From NCBI GenBank assembly GCA_902563335.1, contig CACEWU010000007.1:1-58182 (forward strand): a DNA stretch of 58,182 bases, in the 5' to 3' direction. The position numbers and the translations under genes are program-made. Shown here in pieces: positions 37,308-47,087 of the stretch (the first letter of the stretch is position 1; each line of letters starts with the position of its first letter). The DNA is from an uncultured Prochlorococcus sp. Its GTDB lineage: Bacteria; Cyanobacteriota; Cyanobacteriia; PCC-6307; Cyanobiaceae. Below the pieces are notes generated by a model. The model was not told where the DNA came from. It made no database searches and saw only the letters and a list, made by a program, of their open reading frames with translations.

Positions 37308-38042
37308 ATGGATGGCGCTAAAAGAGGGTTCACTCGTTATTCACCTCAGTCAAATGAACAAGGTATTAAAGCGGTGACTATCGAGAACGCACATATCAAG
37401 AGAAACCTTCAAGATGTAATCAAAACTCTTGATGGTGCAAATACAGAGTTTGTAGAGAGATCTAAAACCATTTTTTTTCCTGGAGATCCTGCTGAAAGAG
37501 TTTATTTAATTCGTCGTGGAGCGGTGAGGTTATCGCGAGTTTATGAATCGGGAGAGGAAATTACTGTTGCACTATTGCGGGAGAACAGTCTTTTTGGGGT
37601 TTTGTCTTTACTTACAGGCAATAGATCAGATCGTTTTTACCACGCGGTTGCCTTTACGCGAGTAGAGATGGTGACTGCCCCGGCTGCGTCTGTTCGCAGG
37701 GCAATAGAAGATGACACAAGTGTGGGGTTGCTGCTTCTACAGGGTTTGTCCAGCAGGGTCTTACAGACAGAAACAATGATTGAAACTTTGACCCACCGTG
37801 ACATGTCTTCTCGCTTAGTAAGTTTTCTGCTTGTGCTATGTAGGGATTTTGGAGTTCCTGACGCCGATGGAATAACTATTGACCTACGTTTATCTCATCA
37901 AGCGATAGCCGAGGCTATAGGCTCCACGAGAGTAACTATTACTCGTTTATTGGGAGATTTACGGAACTCAGGTTTAGTCCAGATCCACCGTAAGAAAATC
38001 ACCGTTTTAGATCCGATTGCGCTTGCCAAGAGATTCAATTAA
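37308..38042 (+). CDS. ntcA: Global nitrogen regulator NtcA
   Basis: NtcA is the CRP-family activator that, with 2-oxoglutarate and PipX, controls cyanobacterial nitrogen genes through GTA-N8-TAC sites. A cyclic-nucleotide-binding-like domain (about residues 45-150) is followed by the dimer helix and a winged helix-turn-helix with [20 protein letters not shown], the family's recognition helix. ATG at 37308 gives 244 residues, with an N-terminus about 20 residues longer than typical, so a downstream start is possible. No NtcA box was seen in the 67 bases upstream. A matching box is present ahead of amt (51820). Confidence 0.95.
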   Translation: MDGAKRGFTRYSPQSNEQGIKAVTIENAHIKRNLQDVIKTLDGANTEFVERSKTIFFPGDPAERVYLIRRGAVRLSRVYESGEEITVALLRENSLFGVLSLLTGNRSDRFYHAVAFTRVEMVTAPAASVRRAIEDDTSVGLLLLQGLSSRVLQTETMIETLTHRDMSSRLVSFLLVLCRDFGVPDADGITIDLRLSHQAIAEAIGSTRVTITRLLGDLRNSGLVQIHRKKITVLDPIALAKRFN

Positions 38043-38106
38043 GTTTCCTTTGAAGTCAACTTTCTGACTGGGCTAATCCCATTTTTTACACAGTTCAATT
38101 TATGTT

Positions 38107-39036
38107 GTGACTGGCTGGCTGTTAATACTTACTTTGCTATTGCTTGGTGGAATTCTCTCCACCCTTGGCGATCGGCTTGGTAGCCGCGTAGGTAAGGCTC
38201 GTTTGAGCATATTTAATTTGAGACCTCGTAGTACTGCTGTGTTAATAACAGTTCTTACTGGCAGCTTAATTAGTGCACTTTCTTTGGGCTTAATGCTGCT
38301 TGTGAGTAGACAATTAAGGGTGGGATTATTTGAGTTAGATAATCTTCAGTCAAAGATAAAAATTGCACAAAATGAGCTTAAAAAACGTGAGAGTAATTTA
38401 ATTGCGTTGCGAAGAGGAGATGTTGTTTTAAGGAGCGGTCAATCTCTTGCTACAGGAACATTTAAACTAGATAGTCCTAATCAGGCTGGGAATGTAATAG
38501 ATCGTTTGCTACAAAACGCAAATATTGAGGCCTATCGAAGAGTACTTCCAGGGGAAAATCCAAATAGGCAGATCTTGTTAGTTCCTAGACAAGATATTAA
38601 AAAATTGAAACTAATTATCGAAAAAAAAGGGACTTGGGTTGTGAGCATTCGATCTGCAGCTAATGTCTTATTAGGAGAAAATTTGGTTTATGCATTTCCA
38701 GAAATTAGACCAAATGTTACTATTGTTAAAAGGGGTGAAGTGTTAGCTAGAACTTCTATTCAGACAGATGAAAGGACTTCAGAGTTGATTCGAAATAAAA
38801 TCAATCTACTTCTTGCATCGACGTTGGCTGAAGTAAAAAGGAGAGGATCTTTAAGTTCAAGGTTGGAATTTGATCCAAATTCAATTAATGAGTTAGGGAA
38901 GGCATTGATGACAAGAAATATTAGCGAGATAGACCTTGAGTCAGTTTCAATAAGAACTAGCTATACAGCTGACACTGTGGCTATTTTATTAAGGTTAAAA
39001 GTAAAAGATGGCTTAAAAGAAACAGTTCAGCTATGA
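38107..39036 (+). CDS. DUF3084 membrane-anchored protein
   Basis: The 309-residue protein starts with a hydrophobic helix (about residues 2-20), then GDRLGSRVGKARLSIFNLRP, a second helix (about 45-68) and a coiled-coil stretch (about 78-105). This matches DUF3084, a family of unknown function found in cyanobacteria. GTG at 38107. The TGA overlaps the ATG of the RNase H-like gene by 4 bases, so the pair is translationally coupled. Confidence 0.78.
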   Translation: MTGWLLILTLLLLGGILSTLGDRLGSRVGKARLSIFNLRPRSTAVLITVLTGSLISALSLGLMLLVSRQLRVGLFELDNLQSKIKIAQNELKKRESNLIALRRGDVVLRSGQSLATGTFKLDSPNQAGNVIDRLLQNANIEAYRRVLPGENPNRQILLVPRQDIKKLKLIIEKKGTWVVSIRSAANVLLGENLVYAFPEIRPNVTIVKRGEVLARTSIQTDERTSELIRNKINLLLASTLAEVKRRGSLSSRLEFDPNSINELGKALMTRNISEIDLESVSIRTSYTADTVAILLRLKVKDGLKETVQL

Positions 39037-39464
39037 GCTTTTTGGTTTCTTTAGACCCCGGAAGTAGCAAATGTGGCTTAGTCCTAGCTGATGTTAAGTC
39101 TAGGTTAGTTCTAGAAGGGAAGATTGTAGATTCTGATGCGGTGATTCATATGATCAATAAGTGGCAGGAAAAATTTACGTGTAGGAAACTAATACTTGGC
39201 AATGGAACGAGCAGTAAATATTGGATCAAGCCACTTTCTGAATTGTGTGTAGTTGAGGTTGTTGATGAAAAAGGATCTACTTTGCGAGCCCGCGATCGGT
39301 ATTGGGAACTTTGGCCGCCGCTAGGTTGGCGACAATATATTCCAAGAGGATTGATTCTTCCACCTAATAATTTAGATGCGGTAGCTGCACTTGTTTTGCT
39401 TGAAGACTATTTAGGAGCCAAACTTAAATGGTCAGGACCTCCCGTTTTTAAAAACGAGCTCTAA
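39033..39464 (+). CDS. RNase H-fold (RuvC/YqgF-like) protein
   Basis: The 143-residue protein has the pattern of a RuvC/YqgF-type fold: an Asp in the first strand (VSLDPGSSKCGL), a middle strand KLILGNGTSS, an acidic residue in VVEVVDEKG, and a last Asp in PPNNLDAVAALVLL. These would be the metal-binding carboxylates of a Holliday-junction-resolvase-like nuclease. Function is unproven. It is coupled to the DUF3084 gene, and its 3' end overlaps the convergent DUF3146 gene by 17 bases. Confidence 0.7.
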   Translation: MSFLVSLDPGSSKCGLVLADVKSRLVLEGKIVDSDAVIHMINKWQEKFTCRKLILGNGTSSKYWIKPLSELCVVEVVDEKGSTLRARDRYWELWPPLGWRQYIPRGLILPPNNLDAVAALVLLEDYLGAKLKWSGPPVFKNEL

Positions 39465-39705
39465 CTGTAAAGATGTAATCCCCTCCAGGTTCAAGGTCAT
39501 AATCAGTTTTTACAAGGAATCGTAATAGTGCATCTTGAATAAGTGCCCGGCCAAGTGAAGGTTCAACGCTTAACTCTCCTCGGCCAAATGCCCATGTAAA
39601 TTGCCATTCAAATCCACCTGCAGATACTTCCCCATTCAGTAACTGGTCAGAAAAACTTTGGCGAATAACTCGCAGGTGTGCAGTTGTAGTAGGTAGAGAG
39701 GGCAT
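39448..39705 (-). CDS. DUF3146-like small protein
   Basis: The 85-residue protein reads TTTAHLRVIRQSFSDQLLNG, EWQFTWAFGRGELSVEPSLG and DYDLEPGGDYIFTVRARF, which I associate with DUF3146, a cyanobacterial family of unknown function. ATG at 39705 lies 6 bases after the pth stop, so it is probably co-transcribed with tatA and pth. Confidence 0.75.
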   Translation of the reverse strand: MPSLPTTTAHLRVIRQSFSDQLLNGEVSAGGFEWQFTWAFGRGELSVEPSLGRALIQDALLRFLVKTDYDLEPGGDYIFTVRARF

Positions 39706-39711
39706 TGACTT

Positions 39712-40326
39712 TTAAATTATTTCTGGTCTATATGAATTCAGACGAGTAGTTGCTTTATTTAAACCATCTTGCTTCATTAGATCTAATCCCATTAAAACTT
39801 CATTTATTACTTGACTTACGATTGGTGATTCTTGTGATGTGAAGTTACCTAAAACATGATTTATTGTAGATGAACGATGATCTTGAGGAGCAAAAATTTT
39901 ATCTCTTCCAATACCGATTTTTAGTCTACAAAAACTTTGTGTCCCTAAATGTTGAATTGTATTTTTGAGACCATTGTGGCCACCAGAACTTCCTTTTGTT
40001 CTTAGTCTGAGCCGGCCAAGTGGCAGGTCAATATCATCTACGAGTACAAGTAATTGATCAATACTGAGATCAAACCAGTCTAAAGTTGCGCGTATAGACC
40101 TGCCACTTTCATTCATATAGGTGGTAGGCATAAGAAGCTTTAATGTGTTTGCGCCACTCCCTACTTCTGCGAGTAAACCATAAAGTTTATTTTGCCTACG
40201 AAAATTAGTACCTTCTCTAGACGCAAGCTTTTGAAGGGTCATAAACCCAATGTTATGTCTGGTCCCGGTATATTTTGAACCAGGATTACCTAAACCTACT
40301 AATAGCCGGAAATCTCCGGATAACAT
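39712..40326 (-). CDS. pth: Peptidyl-tRNA hydrolase
   Basis: Pth releases peptides from prematurely dropped peptidyl-tRNAs and is essential. The 204-residue protein has the signatures GLGNPGSKYTGTRHNIGF with the catalytic His, LLMPTTYMNESGRS, LVLVDDIDLPLGRLRLR and GSSGGHNGLKNTIQHLGTQ. ATG at 40326 is 5 bases after the tatA stop. Confidence 0.97.
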   Translation of the reverse strand: MLSGDFRLLVGLGNPGSKYTGTRHNIGFMTLQKLASREGTNFRRQNKLYGLLAEVGSGANTLKLLMPTTYMNESGRSIRATLDWFDLSIDQLLVLVDDIDLPLGRLRLRTKGSSGGHNGLKNTIQHLGTQSFCRLKIGIGRDKIFAPQDHRSSTINHVLGNFTSQESPIVSQVINEVLMGLDLMKQDGLNKATTRLNSYRPEII

Positions 40327-40331
40327 TATTC

Positions 40332-40610
40332 TTAGTTCGTTTTGTGGTTGTGTTCGTCATCTGAAAGATTAGTTCTTTCAGAGACACTTTGTGCATCTGA
40401 AAGAACATCTCCTTTGATGTTTTCGCTCTCTTTGGGCTCTTCCATAGCCTTTTGGATCTCTTTTTCGAATTCAGACGAAGCTGTTTGAAATCCTTTGAGA
40501 GTTTTACCAAGTGTTCGGCCTAGTTCTGGTAGTCGCTTGGGACCAAAAACTAGCAGTGCCAAAGCACCTATAACAGCTATCTCGGGCAAACCTATGCCAA
40601 AGACATTCAT
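40332..40610 (-). CDS. tatA: TatA/E-type twin-arginine translocase subunit
   Basis: TatA forms the transport element for folded proteins across plasma and thylakoid membranes. The 92-residue protein has a short N-terminal membrane helix (about residues 6-21), the hinge FGPKRLPELGRTLGKTLKGF, an amphipathic helix and an acidic disordered tail. It lies 37 bases downstream of psbH and directly upstream of pth on the same strand. Confidence 0.93.
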   Translation of the reverse strand: MNVFGIGLPEIAVIGALALLVFGPKRLPELGRTLGKTLKGFQTASSEFEKEIQKAMEEPKESENIKGDVLSDAQSVSERTNLSDDEHNHKTN

Positions 40611-40647
40611 TGTTGCCTCTTACTTTCTTAGGAAGAAATAATTCAGA

Positions 40648-40848
40648 TCAAACCCCATTCCAGTCAACGGAAAAGCCTTCAAGAAGCAATGACTGGTTAT
40701 AGATTTGCAGCATGATCACAAGGAAGATCAGTAGGGCAGTGCCTACAAATGCCATGACTGGAACGGCTCCCCAGCCAGGAACAACTTTGCCTTGGCCTGA
40801 GTTACCAATGGATTTGAGGAAACTTCCTATAGCAGTTTTTTGTCCCAT
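40648..40848 (-). CDS. psbH: Photosystem II protein PsbH
   Basis: PsbH is a single-span subunit near the QA/QB side of photosystem II. The 66-residue protein has the typical stromal N-terminus ([17 protein letters not shown]), one membrane helix ([20 protein letters not shown]) and the lumenal [15 protein letters not shown] tail. ATG at 40848. A possible -10 on the minus strand is TACAAT (40892-40887). It is divergent from psbN about 400 bases away, and tatA, pth and the DUF3146 gene follow. Confidence 0.97.
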   Translation of the reverse strand: MGQKTAIGSFLKSIGNSGQGKVVPGWGAVPVMAFVGTALLIFLVIMLQIYNQSLLLEGFSVDWNGV

Positions 40849-40990
40849 GGCTTTGCTCGGCTCTTAGTAGATGTTTAAGCTAGAACATTGTATGGGAAAT
40901 GCCCTCCTAGAGGACGATCCTGAAAAGAGTTTTGATGCAAATTGCTTATTTTCCGACTCTTGATCAAATGCTAATTAACCGAGCTTGACG

Positions 40991-41189
40991 TTGGTTTTGA
41001 TGCTTCAAGGGCTATAACCCGTTGGTTTATCAAGAAGTGAGCTGCTTGGGTGGAAACATTTCTGAGGTATTGAAGGCTTTTTTTAGAGGTCCATGGCTTT
41101 TAGTTCAAGCAGATTTGACGTCAGATTTAGCCTTAGCGACTTCGAAACATTTCAATCCACCCCAATCGAAGGGGGTTCACCCCCTTTTT
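40991..41189 (+). ncRNA. Candidate small RNA with promoter and terminator, upstream of psbN
   Basis: A -35-like TTGGTT (40991-40996), 16-base spacer and TATAAC (41013-41018) would start transcription near 41025. A strong hairpin AAGGGGG-TTCA-CCCCCTT followed by TTT (41169-41189) would end it, giving an RNA of about 165 bases. It contains GGGTGGAAACATTTCTG. The open frame across this stretch (41022-41237) runs straight through the terminator and is not protein-like. A relation to cyanobacterial Yfr RNAs is possible but unverified. Confidence 0.35.
41169..41189 (+). terminator. G+C-rich terminator hairpin upstream of psbN
   Basis: AAGGGGG (41169-41175), loop TTCA, CCCCCTT (41180-41186) followed by TTT: a 7-bp stem with a T-run on the plus strand, in the psbH/psbN intergenic region where no plus-strand protein gene precedes it. 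Confidence 0.65.
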
Positions 41190-41252
41190 GGTGGTTATTT
41201 TTCCTTGAGGCCCCATAAGATGATGTGGCTTATATAGACGTGGTCGGTATTC

Positions 41253-41381
41253 ATGCTCGCCCTCAAGATTTCCGTATACACGGTCGTCTTCTTCTTCGTT
41301 GGCATCTTTCTGTTTGGTTTCTTGGCTAGTGACCCAACGCGAACCCCTGCCAGGAAGGATCTAGAAAGCCCTCAGGACTGA
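41253..41381 (+). CDS. psbN: PsbN protein
   Basis: This 42-residue single-span protein starts [19 protein letters not shown] and ends with the conserved [18 protein letters not shown]. PsbN is needed for photosystem II assembly and repair rather than being a core subunit. ATG at 41253 and TGA at 41379-41381. It is divergent from psbH; the intervening 400 bases hold a terminator hairpin, and TATATA (41231-41236) could be its -10 element. Confidence 0.95.
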   Translation: MLALKISVYTVVFFFVGIFLFGFLASDPTRTPARKDLESPQD

Positions 41382-41489
41382 ACTGTTCTTTTGAAGTTCT
41401 AATCCTTTTGAGTCACCACACGCACTGGCCTGGAATTGTCCAGTGTGATGGTTTGACGTGGGAGGATCACCTGCCTTGGCGGTCTTTTT

Positions 41490-43664
41490 TTGATTGTGGT
41501 AAGTCCCAACATTAAAGTTGTAGGACTTATATCTTTAATAGGCTTAGGTCTAATCAAGCCTCTTTATGCCGAAGCCTCTAAAAAGGAGCATTCACCAAAA
41601 GGTGAGTCAAGCTCTAGGTCGAATGATTCGGCTGAACTTCAATTAAAACAAGGTTTTGGTGATAAAAAATTCGAGTTATTTCCCCCTGGGGACTTAAGGC
41701 TCCGTTCGGATAGGCAGAGTTATGACTCGCGAAAGCAGAGGTTTATTGCAGAAGGTCGAGCCATAGCGTTCCTGGGAGATTCGGTTCTTAAAGCGGATCG
41801 CATTGAGGTCGATGAGCAGACGCAGGTTATTAGGGCGATTGGTCGTGTGCGTTTGAAAAAAGGTACTCAGTATTTTCAGGCAACTTTTCTTAGATATAAC
41901 CTTATTAGCAAAGAAGGAATTTTGAAAAATGTTTATGGGGTAATTGATCAGAGAAGATCTCTTAACCCTTTAAGCTCTAGTTCAATAAAGATTAGTCCCA
42001 CTGCTTCTGAATTTGAATTAGAAGAAAGAAGAATTCTATTTATGGAAAATAAAGATAGGGAAATGCCTGAATATTTCCCTATTAATAAATTCAATGGCAA
42101 TCTGAGAGATAAATTTGTGCAGAATTCTAAAAACATTGAATTTAAAAAAGGTATCTCTATTAAGGCTGGATTTGGTGCCTCTTGACCTTCATCAAAAAAT
42201 CTGGATTTAAATCAACAGATTAGTAGATTTGGGACGAAAAAATTTGTTGATGGGTCAATCTCTCGTTGGAGGATTCAGGCTGATAAGTTAACCTTTAGTC
42301 AGAATCAATGGCAAGCTAATCGTGTTAGCTTTACCAATGATCCATTTACTCCTACTCAAACAAGAATTGAAGCTTATGATGTTATAGCAAAAGAAGATGA
42401 AACAGGAGATTTGCTGATTAAAAGTAGAAGGAGTAGATTGATTTTTGAAGAAAAGATAAGATTACCTTTTTTTACTAAGAGGAGAATTAGAGATGAAAAG
42501 TCAACAAATAAATGGGTATTTGGAATAGACACCAAAGATCGTGATGGAATCTTTATTGGTCGTAATCTAAAACCAATTAGGATTGGGCCAAATTATAAGC
42601 TTTCTTTGCAGCCTCAGTTCCTTGTTCAAAGAGCAATTAATGGATGGACCAATAGTTATACACCAACCTATAAGTCAGTACAAAGTAGTAATAAGAATAG
42701 TCCAGCGATAACTTCTGATTTGTTTGGCCTCAAAGCATCTCTTTCTGGGAAGACAAAGGATTGGGATATTAATGCTAATGCTGATATTAGTAGCTTTAAC
42801 TTGAGTAGATTGGCGCATGCAAATAGATATTGGCTTGACCTTGGAAAGAAATTTGAATTCCCTCTTGTGAAATCAATAAACATGACTATTTTTGGTGCTT
42901 TTAGGGATAGAGTATGGAATGGATCTTTAGGTCAAACGGATATATATTCAGCTTATGGTGCTTTTTTTCAAAAGAAAGGTAAAAGGTCACTTCCTAAATC
43001 TAATATTGATTATTTGGTCAGAGTTGGAGCAGGTAAATATAGAGCAGAAGCATTTAGACTTAAGAATCTTTCTGGACTATGGCGCGGTAGTATTTATGGA
43101 GAGTTGAGAAATAGTTATCCGGTCTGGAAAGGAACTAAAGCTAATTTAGAAGAGAAAGATTTATTGCGTTTTTCTCCAATTCCTGTTCGCCCTGGATTGA
43201 GCCTCAATACTAAGTTAGAAGCCTCCTATTCTGTATATGAGGGGGGTAGCAACCTTAATACGGTTGGCGTGAAGTTTGGCCCTGCATTGACTTTAGGGAC
43301 TTTTACTAAGAGTCTTTTTGATTACACGAAATTTTCAATCACTGCTGGTCATATTCTAAAAGGAGGTGAAAGTCCTTTTAATTTTGATGAAGCAGTCGAT
43401 CTAAGCACTTTAGAATTCGATCTTTCTCAGCAAATAATAGGGCCATTAGTATTGCAGACAAAAGTTAAATTAAATGTTGATGGGAGTTCAAAATACTATG
43501 GCAAAATGATGAACTCCAGAGTTGGAGTTCTATGGCAAAGAAGATCATATAATTTAAGCCTTTATTATAATCCTTATCGTGGGATGGGCGGGCTGATGAT
43601 TAATTTCAACGACTTTGATTTTGATGGAAATGGAGTTCCATATATGAATAGCATTAAAGATTAA
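41490..43664 (+). pseudogene. DUF3769 LptD/OstA-like outer-membrane protein, interrupted by an in-frame TGA
   Basis: A single frame of 725 codons is interrupted only by TGA at 42183-42185. The first part has a hydrophobic leader (VVGLISLIGLGLI) and an OstA-like domain (RFIAEGRAIAFLGDSVLKAD, YFQATFLRYNLISKEG, LKNVYGVID). The part after the stop continues in frame with SRWRIQADKLTFSQNQWQAN, PFTPTQTRIEAYDV and a beta-barrel-like C-terminus ending YNPYRGMGGLMINFNDF. DUF3769 proteins are the cyanobacterial counterparts of LptD, which inserts lipopolysaccharide into the outer membrane. The start is uncertain (TTG 41490 or GTG 41496). Error, recent nonsense mutation or readthrough are all possible. 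Confidence 0.8.
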
Positions 43665-43717
43665 GTATTCTTCATTTATTGGCTTTTGTAGAATTTAATT
43701 AGGAATAAATTAAATAT

Positions 43718-44338
43718 TTAGTTTATGTGAAATTTGTTCAGGTATGGCAATGAGTTTTGGACTCGATCTAATTCATATTCATTGGATTTTAATTGTGAAG
43801 TGGCGTCCCATTTTCCGGTTAATAGCATTTCTAGTGGCCCATCCTCAATATATAGTTTCCAGGCTCCAATGGAGCTATTTATGATTTGACTTCGTAAATC
43901 TAATTTCCAGTTTTGTTGATTTTTTTTGTTAATTGACTTTTGAAGCGAATTGATTTCGTTGGGTGAGCTGGTTGCACATGGAATCCCAAGTGATAAGCAG
44001 TTCCCATAGAAGATCTCGGCAAAGCTTTGTCCAACTATTGCACGAATTCCCCATCGCATAAGGGCTTGAGGAGCATGCTCGCGACTAGATCCACAACCAA
44101 AATTTTCATTAACTACAAGAATAGAGGCATTATTATTGATTTTCAGATCAAATGGGTGAGTTCCTTTTAGCTCGCTACGATCATCAGCAAAAACTTGCTT
44201 GCCTAAATCTTTAAAGTTGACGCATTTTAGGAAACGAGCAGGAATGATTCTATCGGTATCTATATCATCTCCAGGCAATGCAATGCATTTACCCTCAATA
44301 CAGCTAATTACATCCTTTGGGAAAGAGGTTTGTGTCAT
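43718..44338 (-). CDS. leuD: 3-isopropylmalate dehydratase small subunit
   Basis: LeuD with LeuC isomerises 2-isopropylmalate to 3-isopropylmalate in leucine synthesis. The 206-residue protein has the swivel-domain motifs LPGDDIDTDRIIPARFLK and NFGCGSSREHAPQALMRWGI, and GQSFAEIFYGNCLSLGIP. ATG at 44338, 13 bases after the leuC stop; clearly one operon. Confidence 0.96.
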   Translation of the reverse strand: MTQTSFPKDVISCIEGKCIALPGDDIDTDRIIPARFLKCVNFKDLGKQVFADDRSELKGTHPFDLKINNNASILVVNENFGCGSSREHAPQALMRWGIRAIVGQSFAEIFYGNCLSLGIPCATSSPNEINSLQKSINKKNQQNWKLDLRSQIINSSIGAWKLYIEDGPLEMLLTGKWDATSQLKSNEYELDRVQNSLPYLNKFHIN

Positions 44339-44351
44339 TTAATTGTGATAG

Positions 44352-45776
44352 CTAAGAGTTTTTCTGCGTAAGCATGTGTCTTACATCTGTTACTTCTCCA
44401 GCGATTGCGGCAGCAGCAACCATGGCTGGGCTCATAAGTAAAGTTCTTCCATTGGCTGAGCCTTGACGCCCTTTGAAGTTTCTATTGCTTGAGCTAGCAC
44501 TTATTTGGTTGCCTTCTAATTTGTCAGGGTTCATGGCAAGACACATTGAACAGCCTGGCTGACGCCATTCAAATCCAGCTTTTGTAAAAAGATCATCAAG
44601 TCCTTGTTGCACTGCCGCTTTAGCCACTTTTTCGGATCCAGGGACTACAAATGCTTTGATCCCTTTTGCTACATGTCTACCCTTTGCAACTGCTGCTGCT
44701 GCTTGAAGATCGCTGAGCCTTCCATTTGTGCAGCTTCCAATGAAACATACATCGACTGGAATGCCTGAAATTGGAGTGCCAGGCTTCAAATTCATATAAT
44801 TTGAGGCTTCTTGAGCAATTAGTCTTTCACCTTTTTCTAATGATTCTGGATATGGGATGGATTCGTTGATAGCTACTCCTTGACCAGGTGTAATGCCCCA
44901 AGTAACAGTTGGTGCTATCGCTGAAGAATCAAAGTAAACCTCGTCGTCGAAAATAGCGTTCTCGTTACTTGAAAGGCTTCTCCACCAAGTGACGGCTCGA
45001 TCCCATTCTTCAACTTGCGGGGAATATTTACGAGCTTTGAGGTATTCAAAAGTGGTGGAATCTGGATTGATGTAGCCGCATCGAGCTCCTCCTTCTATAG
45101 CCATATTGCATATGGTCATTCTTTCTTCCATAGAGAGCGCATCTATTCCAGGGCCAGCAAATTCATATGCATAGCCAACTCCTCCTTTTACTCCAAGAGT
45201 ACGAATTACGTGAAGGATTAGATCTTTTGCATATACTCCTTGACTCAGTTGGCCATCGACCCATATTCGGCGGACCTTAAGTTTGTTCATTGCAAGGCTT
45301 TGACTCGCCAGAACATCACGTACTTGGCTAGTACCTATGCCGAATGCAATTGCGCCAAATGCCCCATGAGTGGAAGTATGAGAGTCACCGCAAGCAATTG
45401 TCATTCCAGGTTGGGTAAGGCCTAGCTCTGGGGCTATTACATGCACTATTCCTTGGTGGCCGCTACCAATGCCAAAAAGATTGATTCCATGGAAGGCACA
45501 GTTGCGTTCAAGAGTGCTGAGCATCTCTTCGGCGAGAGGGTCAGAAAAGGGGCGTATCTGGTTAGTAGTAGGAACGATGTGATCAACAGTTGCAACTGTG
45601 CGATCAGGACATCGAACACCCATCCCTTTATCTTCAAGAGCAGAGAATGCTTGTGGACTGGTGACTTCATGTATCAGATGAAGTCCAACAAAAAGCTGTG
45701 TCGTTCCGCCAGGAAGATTCCCTACACGATGTAGATCCCAGACCTTGTCATAGAGAGTTCCTGAGCTCAAGGTCAA
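44352..45776 (-). CDS. leuC: 3-isopropylmalate dehydratase large subunit
   Basis: LeuC carries the [4Fe-4S] cluster of isopropylmalate isomerase, an aconitase relative. The 474-residue protein has the aconitase-type [20 protein letters not shown], the cluster cysteines in FIGSCTNGR and [13 protein letters not shown], and [11 protein letters not shown] near the end. TTG at 45776 ([13 protein letters not shown]) is the likely start; no ATG is close. Upstream lies cinA, 25 bases away on the same strand. Confidence 0.95.
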   Translation of the reverse strand: MTLSSGTLYDKVWDLHRVGNLPGGTTQLFVGLHLIHEVTSPQAFSALEDKGMGVRCPDRTVATVDHIVPTTNQIRPFSDPLAEEMLSTLERNCAFHGINLFGIGSGHQGIVHVIAPELGLTQPGMTIACGDSHTSTHGAFGAIAFGIGTSQVRDVLASQSLAMNKLKVRRIWVDGQLSQGVYAKDLILHVIRTLGVKGGVGYAYEFAGPGIDALSMEERMTICNMAIEGGARCGYINPDSTTFEYLKARKYSPQVEEWDRAVTWWRSLSSNENAIFDDEVYFDSSAIAPTVTWGITPGQGVAINESIPYPESLEKGERLIAQEASNYMNLKPGTPISGIPVDVCFIGSCTNGRLSDLQAAAAVAKGRHVAKGIKAFVVPGSEKVAKAAVQQGLDDLFTKAGFEWRQPGCSMCLAMNPDKLEGNQISASSSNRNFKGRQGSANGRTLLMSPAMVAAAAIAGEVTDVRHMLTQKNS

Positions 45777-45801
45777 CTTCTTAAATAGGAAGAGAACGAC
45801 A

Positions 45802-47076
45802 TTAGCTCCGAGTGAGGAGCATTAAACGCAATTGATCGAGAGCTTTTAAAACACTCAATTCTTGTATATCTTGTCTGCTTCTTCTTGGGGCAAAGAATTC
45901 TTTTGTTGTTGTACATCCAAAATGATCAGCAATTGCGAAATGTACTAAGCCCACAGGTTTGGAGTCGGTGTTGCCTCCAGGTCCAGCAAGACCGCTTATA
46001 GCCAGTGACCAATCAGCTTGTAAAAGCTTTAGTGCTCCTTTTGCCATAGCTTCTACAACAGGAGATGAGACAGCTCCATATTTTTCTATAAGTTGTGGTG
46101 GCACATTAAGTAGATTTTCTTTCAGGGAATTGCTATATGCAATGACTCCACCTTGAAAAACTTCGGATGCACCTGGGATAGCCGTTAAGGCTGCGCCGAT
46201 CCCACCTCCAGTACAAGATTCTGCAATCGCAAGTTTTTCTTTGTTTTGTCTAAGCAGATCAATTACAACTGATGCGAGACTGTCATTGTCTGAGCCATAA
46301 CATTTTTCGCCAGTTTGAATTCGAATTTGTTTTTCATAGGGGATAATTAGTTGTTTCGCTTCTTCAGTATTTTCTCCTTTAGCTGTTATGCGAAGCTTAA
46401 CTTCGCCAAGACTTGCGTATGGTGCAATTGTTGGATTTTTATTTTTAAATAGAGCTGCTAATTCTTCTTCAAGCTTTGACTCAGTAATGCCTGCAAATCG
46501 TAAGACTTTGCTATGAAAAATATCTTTAGAACCTATATTCTCTTTAATCCATTGGATGGCTGTCTGAGTCCACATTTCTTTTAACTCTGTAGGGACTCCA
46601 GGGAAAGTCATGACAGTAAAACCTGTCTTTGGACTCCAGATCATTCCTGGAGCGGTCCCTGATTTATTAGGTATTATTTCTGCTGATAATGGGAAAAGTG
46701 CTTGCTTTCTATTAAGGCTTGCTGGGGTTTGATTCTTATTGGAAAGTTTTGCTTTGATATCTAGCCACAATTTTGGCCTTTCTTCTAAAGAGGTGTTAAA
46801 AGCAGCCGCAATTGTTTCAGTAGTTAGATCATCTGTGGTTGGTCCTAAACCTCCTGTAGTAATTAGTAAACGGCATCGATGGGATGCTTCGATGACAGTT
46901 TCTTTTAAACGATAAAAATTATCACCAATTACAGTTTGTCTGTAATGAGGGAGGCCAAGTGAGGCTAGTTCTTCTCCTAGCCATTGAGAATTACTGTTGA
47001 GAATGTTTCCTAGGAGAAGCTCGGTCCCTATACAAAGAACCTCTACACTTTTTTCTTTATGAAGATAGTTGGACAA
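45802..47076 (-). CDS. cinA: CinA-like protein (MoCF domain plus nicotinamide-nucleotide amidase domain)
   Basis: CinA proteins link a molybdopterin-binding-like (COG1058) domain, which can hydrolyse ADP-ribose, to a PncC domain that deamidates nicotinamide mononucleotide. The N-terminal domain (about 1-170) has [20 protein letters not shown] and [11 protein letters not shown]. The PncC domain (about 260-420) has [20 protein letters not shown] and [10 protein letters not shown]. Length 424. TTG at 47076 is the only usual start near the conserved N-terminus. It sits between glyA (12 bases upstream) and leuC. Confidence 0.94.
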   Translation of the reverse strand: MSNYLHKEKSVEVLCIGTELLLGNILNSNSQWLGEELASLGLPHYRQTVIGDNFYRLKETVIEASHRCRLLITTGGLGPTTDDLTTETIAAAFNTSLEERPKLWLDIKAKLSNKNQTPASLNRKQALFPLSAEIIPNKSGTAPGMIWSPKTGFTVMTFPGVPTELKEMWTQTAIQWIKENIGSKDIFHSKVLRFAGITESKLEEELAALFKNKNPTIAPYASLGEVKLRITAKGENTEEAKQLIIPYEKQIRIQTGEKCYGSDNDSLASVVIDLLRQNKEKLAIAESCTGGGIGAALTAIPGASEVFQGGVIAYSNSLKENLLNVPPQLIEKYGAVSSPVVEAMAKGALKLLQADWSLAISGLAGPGGNTDSKPVGLVHFAIADHFGCTTTKEFFAPRRSRQDIQELSVLKALDQLRLMLLTRS

Positions 47077-47087
47077 TGGGATTATAT

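Noticed and set aside
41022-41237. 71-codon ORF upstream of psbN
   Set aside because: It reads through a strong terminator hairpin (41169-41189) and does not look like a conserved protein; a non-coding RNA is the better reading.
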